Origin: Desulfobulbaceae bacterium
Lineage (GTDB): Bacteria; Desulfobacterota; Desulfobulbia; Desulfobulbales; Desulfobulbaceae
DNA length: 35,310 nt
Reading direction: 5' to 3'
Assembly (NCBI GenBank): GCA_013201405.1
Contig: JABMJC010000009.1
Location: 1 to 35,310 of the forward strand
The notes beneath the pieces were generated by a model. The model was not told where the DNA came from, made no database searches, and saw only the letters and a program-made list of their open reading frames with translations. Shown in pieces: positions 33,532 to 35,310 of this stretch. The position numbers and the translations under genes are program-made. Numbering within the stretch: the first letter of the stretch is position 1; each line of letters opens with the position of its first letter.

Positions 33532-34948
33532 AACAGCCTGTTGAAAAACCCACCAATCAGGGCATAATAGCAAGCTGAACAGGAGGCTGATTTTTTACGA
33601 ACGGCTGCAGAAAACTCTGCGCCAGGAAGGCTTTGATACCTTTGTCGAAAACCTGTGCGCGACGGTTCTACGCCGAAAAGCTCGGTCGCAAATCCATCCC
33701 GCCGAGCCACTATTTTCGCATGCTGCTGATCGGTGAAGAGAAAAATTTGAAGGCATCGAGTCTGTGCGCGGCATCTGTTGGCGCTGCAGCGATTCCCTGT
33801 TCCTGCGGGAATTCCTTGGACTTGCGCCCAGCGAGACAGTGCCTGATCATTCCTCTTTGTGCCGCCTCCGCCAGCGCTTGCCCCTTGAGGTGCACTAGGA
33901 GATGTTTGTCTTTGTGCTGCGCATCCTGGAGCAGGCCAGCCTGCTCAGGGGAAAATATCTGGGGATTGATGCCTCGACCATGGAGGCGAATGCAGCCATG
34001 AAGAGCATTGTGCGGCGCGATACGGGCGAGAGTTATTGCGCAGATGCTTGAGCGTTTGGCTGAAGCAAGTGGCATCAAGACGCCAGCTCAGGCTGAACTT
34101 GTGGCCTCCCACCGCAAGCGCAAGGGCAAGAAGCTCTCCAACAAGGACTGGCAATCGGCTACGGATGAGGAGTCTTGCATAGCCGAACTCAAGGATGGCC
34201 GCACCCATATGGCCTACAAACCTGAGCACGTGGTTGATCTGGAATCTGGAGCAATTGTTTCTGCGGTGATACATCCTGCGGATCAGGGCAACACCACGAC
34301 CATTGCCACCGCCCTTGATGACACTCAGGCCAAGCTGTGTGCGATCAGGGAGAAGGAAGAAGCGCCCGGTATCGACGAACCCTTTGATCTGGTGGCGGAC
34401 AAGGGCTATCACAGCCGTGGAGTTCTGAAGGATTTACCGGACTGCTGTCGCAGCCGCATCAGTGAACCGAAACATGCGGGACAGCTGCGCTGGCATGGCG
34501 ATGTTGAAGCGCGTAAGGCGGTATATGGGAACCGTGCCCGGATTAGATCGTGCAAGGGCAAGGCGCTTTTACGCGCACGGGGCGAGAAGCTGGAGCGCTT
34601 TTTGCCCTTTGTCTTGACCGGGGGGGTATGTGGCGCAGCCTTTTGCGCGGGGCCGAGAATCTAGAGAAGCGCTACATCATCCACATTGCCGGATTCAATT
34701 TGGGGATACTGCTGCGTGCCCTGTTTAGCTTTGGCACGCCCAGGGGCTGGGCTGATGCGTAGGCAAGGCTGTTTTTTACCCGGATTGGCACTATGAATCT
34801 GCTCATATTGGCCATGTGGCTGCCAAATGAGGCTGAATCCCCTGATTTGGCCATGATTGTCTATTTGAGATGGAGCGCCTGAGGCACGGTTGCACAATTG
34901 GCCACTTTGCACCCATCCGGAAAAATAAGGGTTCTTCAACGGGCTGTT
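33532..34948 (+). mobile_element. IS1182-type insertion sequence, decayed
   Basis: The element is bounded by 20-base inverted repeats: AACAGCCTGTTGAAAAACCC at 33532-33551 and the complement of AACAGCCCGTTGAAGAACCC at 34929-34948, 18 of 20 matching. It spans 1417 bases and contains one ruined transposase gene. No convincing target duplication flanks it. A 50-base stretch before it (33481-33530) may be the end of another IS, with CCCCTGAATTTCGGACA recalling IS3-family ends. Confidence 0.85.
33587..34762 (+). pseudogene. IS1182-family transposase, degraded
   Basis: Pieces in order give a nearly complete DDE transposase: FYERLQKTLRQEGFDTFVENLC, RFYAEKLGRKSIPPSHYFRML, GIESVRGICWRCSDSLFLREF, PDHSSLCRLRQRLPLEVH, then GKYLGIDASTMEANAAMKSI with the first catalytic Asp, DGRTHMAYKPEHVVDLESG, DLVADKGYHSRGVL with the second, and the end LEKRYIIHIAGFNLGILLR. 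Frameshifts lie near 33661, 33739, 34025 and at the G7 run 34620-34626, and TAG 33896-33898 interrupts VH-EMF. It cannot make an active enzyme. Confidence 0.88.
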
Positions 34949-35004
34949 GAGCATCACATCTTTAGTTCACGCTCATTGCGCAATTCTTGCTAGAGGAGTC
35001 CCAA

Positions 35005-35310
35005 GTGGAAATTATCATTAACAACGACCCAGTTGCAGTCGGTGAGATGATCGCCAAACGCATAGTGGAGCTTTTTATTGCCAAGCCCAATGCAATCCTT
35101 GGCCTGGCCACGGGATCAAGCCCGCTACCCACTTACCGGGCCATAAGGCGGCACTTTGAAGCCGGCAATATCACTTTTGCACGAGCAGAAGCGTTCACCC
35201 TTGATGAATATCTCGGTCTGCCCGATGACCACCCGGAGTTGTATCGGACGGTGATTCGCCGCGAACTAACCGACCATCTCGACTTTGCACCCGGCGCGGT
35301 GCATTCCCCG
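35005..35310 (+). CDS. nagB: Glucosamine-6-phosphate deaminase, N-terminal part
   Basis: Cut by the right edge after 102 codons. The start is GTG with GAGGAG six bases upstream. The visible part has the NagB/sugar-phosphate isomerase signatures ILGLATGSSPLPTYRAI (phosphate loop) and FTLDEYLGLPDDHPELY with the catalytic Asp and the DHP motif. The enzyme converts glucosamine-6-phosphate to fructose-6-phosphate and ammonia in amino-sugar catabolism. It follows the decayed IS element by 56 bases, so its original promoter may have been displaced. Confidence 0.9.
   Translation, partial: MEIIINNDPVAVGEMIAKRIVELFIAKPNAILGLATGSSPLPTYRAIRRHFEAGNITFARAEAFTLDEYLGLPDDHPELYRTVIRRELTDHLDFAPGAVHSP

Overview
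This window looks like a chromosome segment of an anaerobic, sulfate-reducer-like member of Desulfobacterota, probably near Desulfobulbus. The assignment is an inference from gene content: PerR, desulfoferrodoxin, rubredoxin, a flavodiiron oxygen reductase and rubrerythrin together, plus moderately GC-rich housekeeping genes. No rRNA, tRNA or CRISPR array was seen.

Layout. Positions 1-2180 hold the minus-strand parA-parB partition operon and a perfect 16-bp parS in the gap to divergent nadB. Positions 3900-5600 form an oxidative-stress block: a PerR with the full peroxide-sensing ligand set, a small winged-helix gene overlapping its end, then desulfoferrodoxin and rubredoxin, framed by hairpin terminators. 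Positions 5700-7020 are a graveyard: an IS1595-type transposase pseudogene and the broken N-terminus of a TetR repressor. Positions 7142-13634 carry a four-gene efflux operon matching the E. coli yhiI-rbbA-yhhJ plan plus a TolC-type lipoprotein; its last gene is frameshifted at a T5 run. Positions 13771-15655 (minus) encode XRE regulator, DsrE-like protein and flavodiiron protein in one operon.

Positions 15949-25152 carry mixed metabolic genes: a secreted glycosidase-like protein overlapping or abutting a deaminase, a thioredoxin-fold protein, a PfkB sugar kinase, a DUF2971 protein, an iron alcohol dehydrogenase, DinB, chorismate synthase and an ADP-ribosylglycohydrolase relative. Rubrerythrin follows with a clear sigma70-type promoter and a strong terminator. 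A 1420-residue dikinase-like protein, a 41-residue Cys/Lys microprotein and ThiM complete this part.

The right end is foreign. Positions 31791-33474 are two integron gene cassettes without an integrase in view: an AT-rich acyltransferase with an intact attC, and an AAC(3)-I-type aminoglycoside acetyltransferase whose attC has collapsed to its two core sites. A decayed IS1182-type element with both inverted repeats follows, and then the start of nagB, cut by the window end.

Themes. Four separate oxygen/peroxide defence loci (PerR block, flavodiiron operon, rubrerythrin, thioredoxin-like protein) suggest an anaerobe exposed to oxygen. Broken regulators, frameshifts and IS remnants cluster around the efflux operon and the cassette region. 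The least explained items are the microprotein ahead of thiM, the barrel-less dikinase, the XRE-DsrE-flavodiiron operon and the orphan cassettes.
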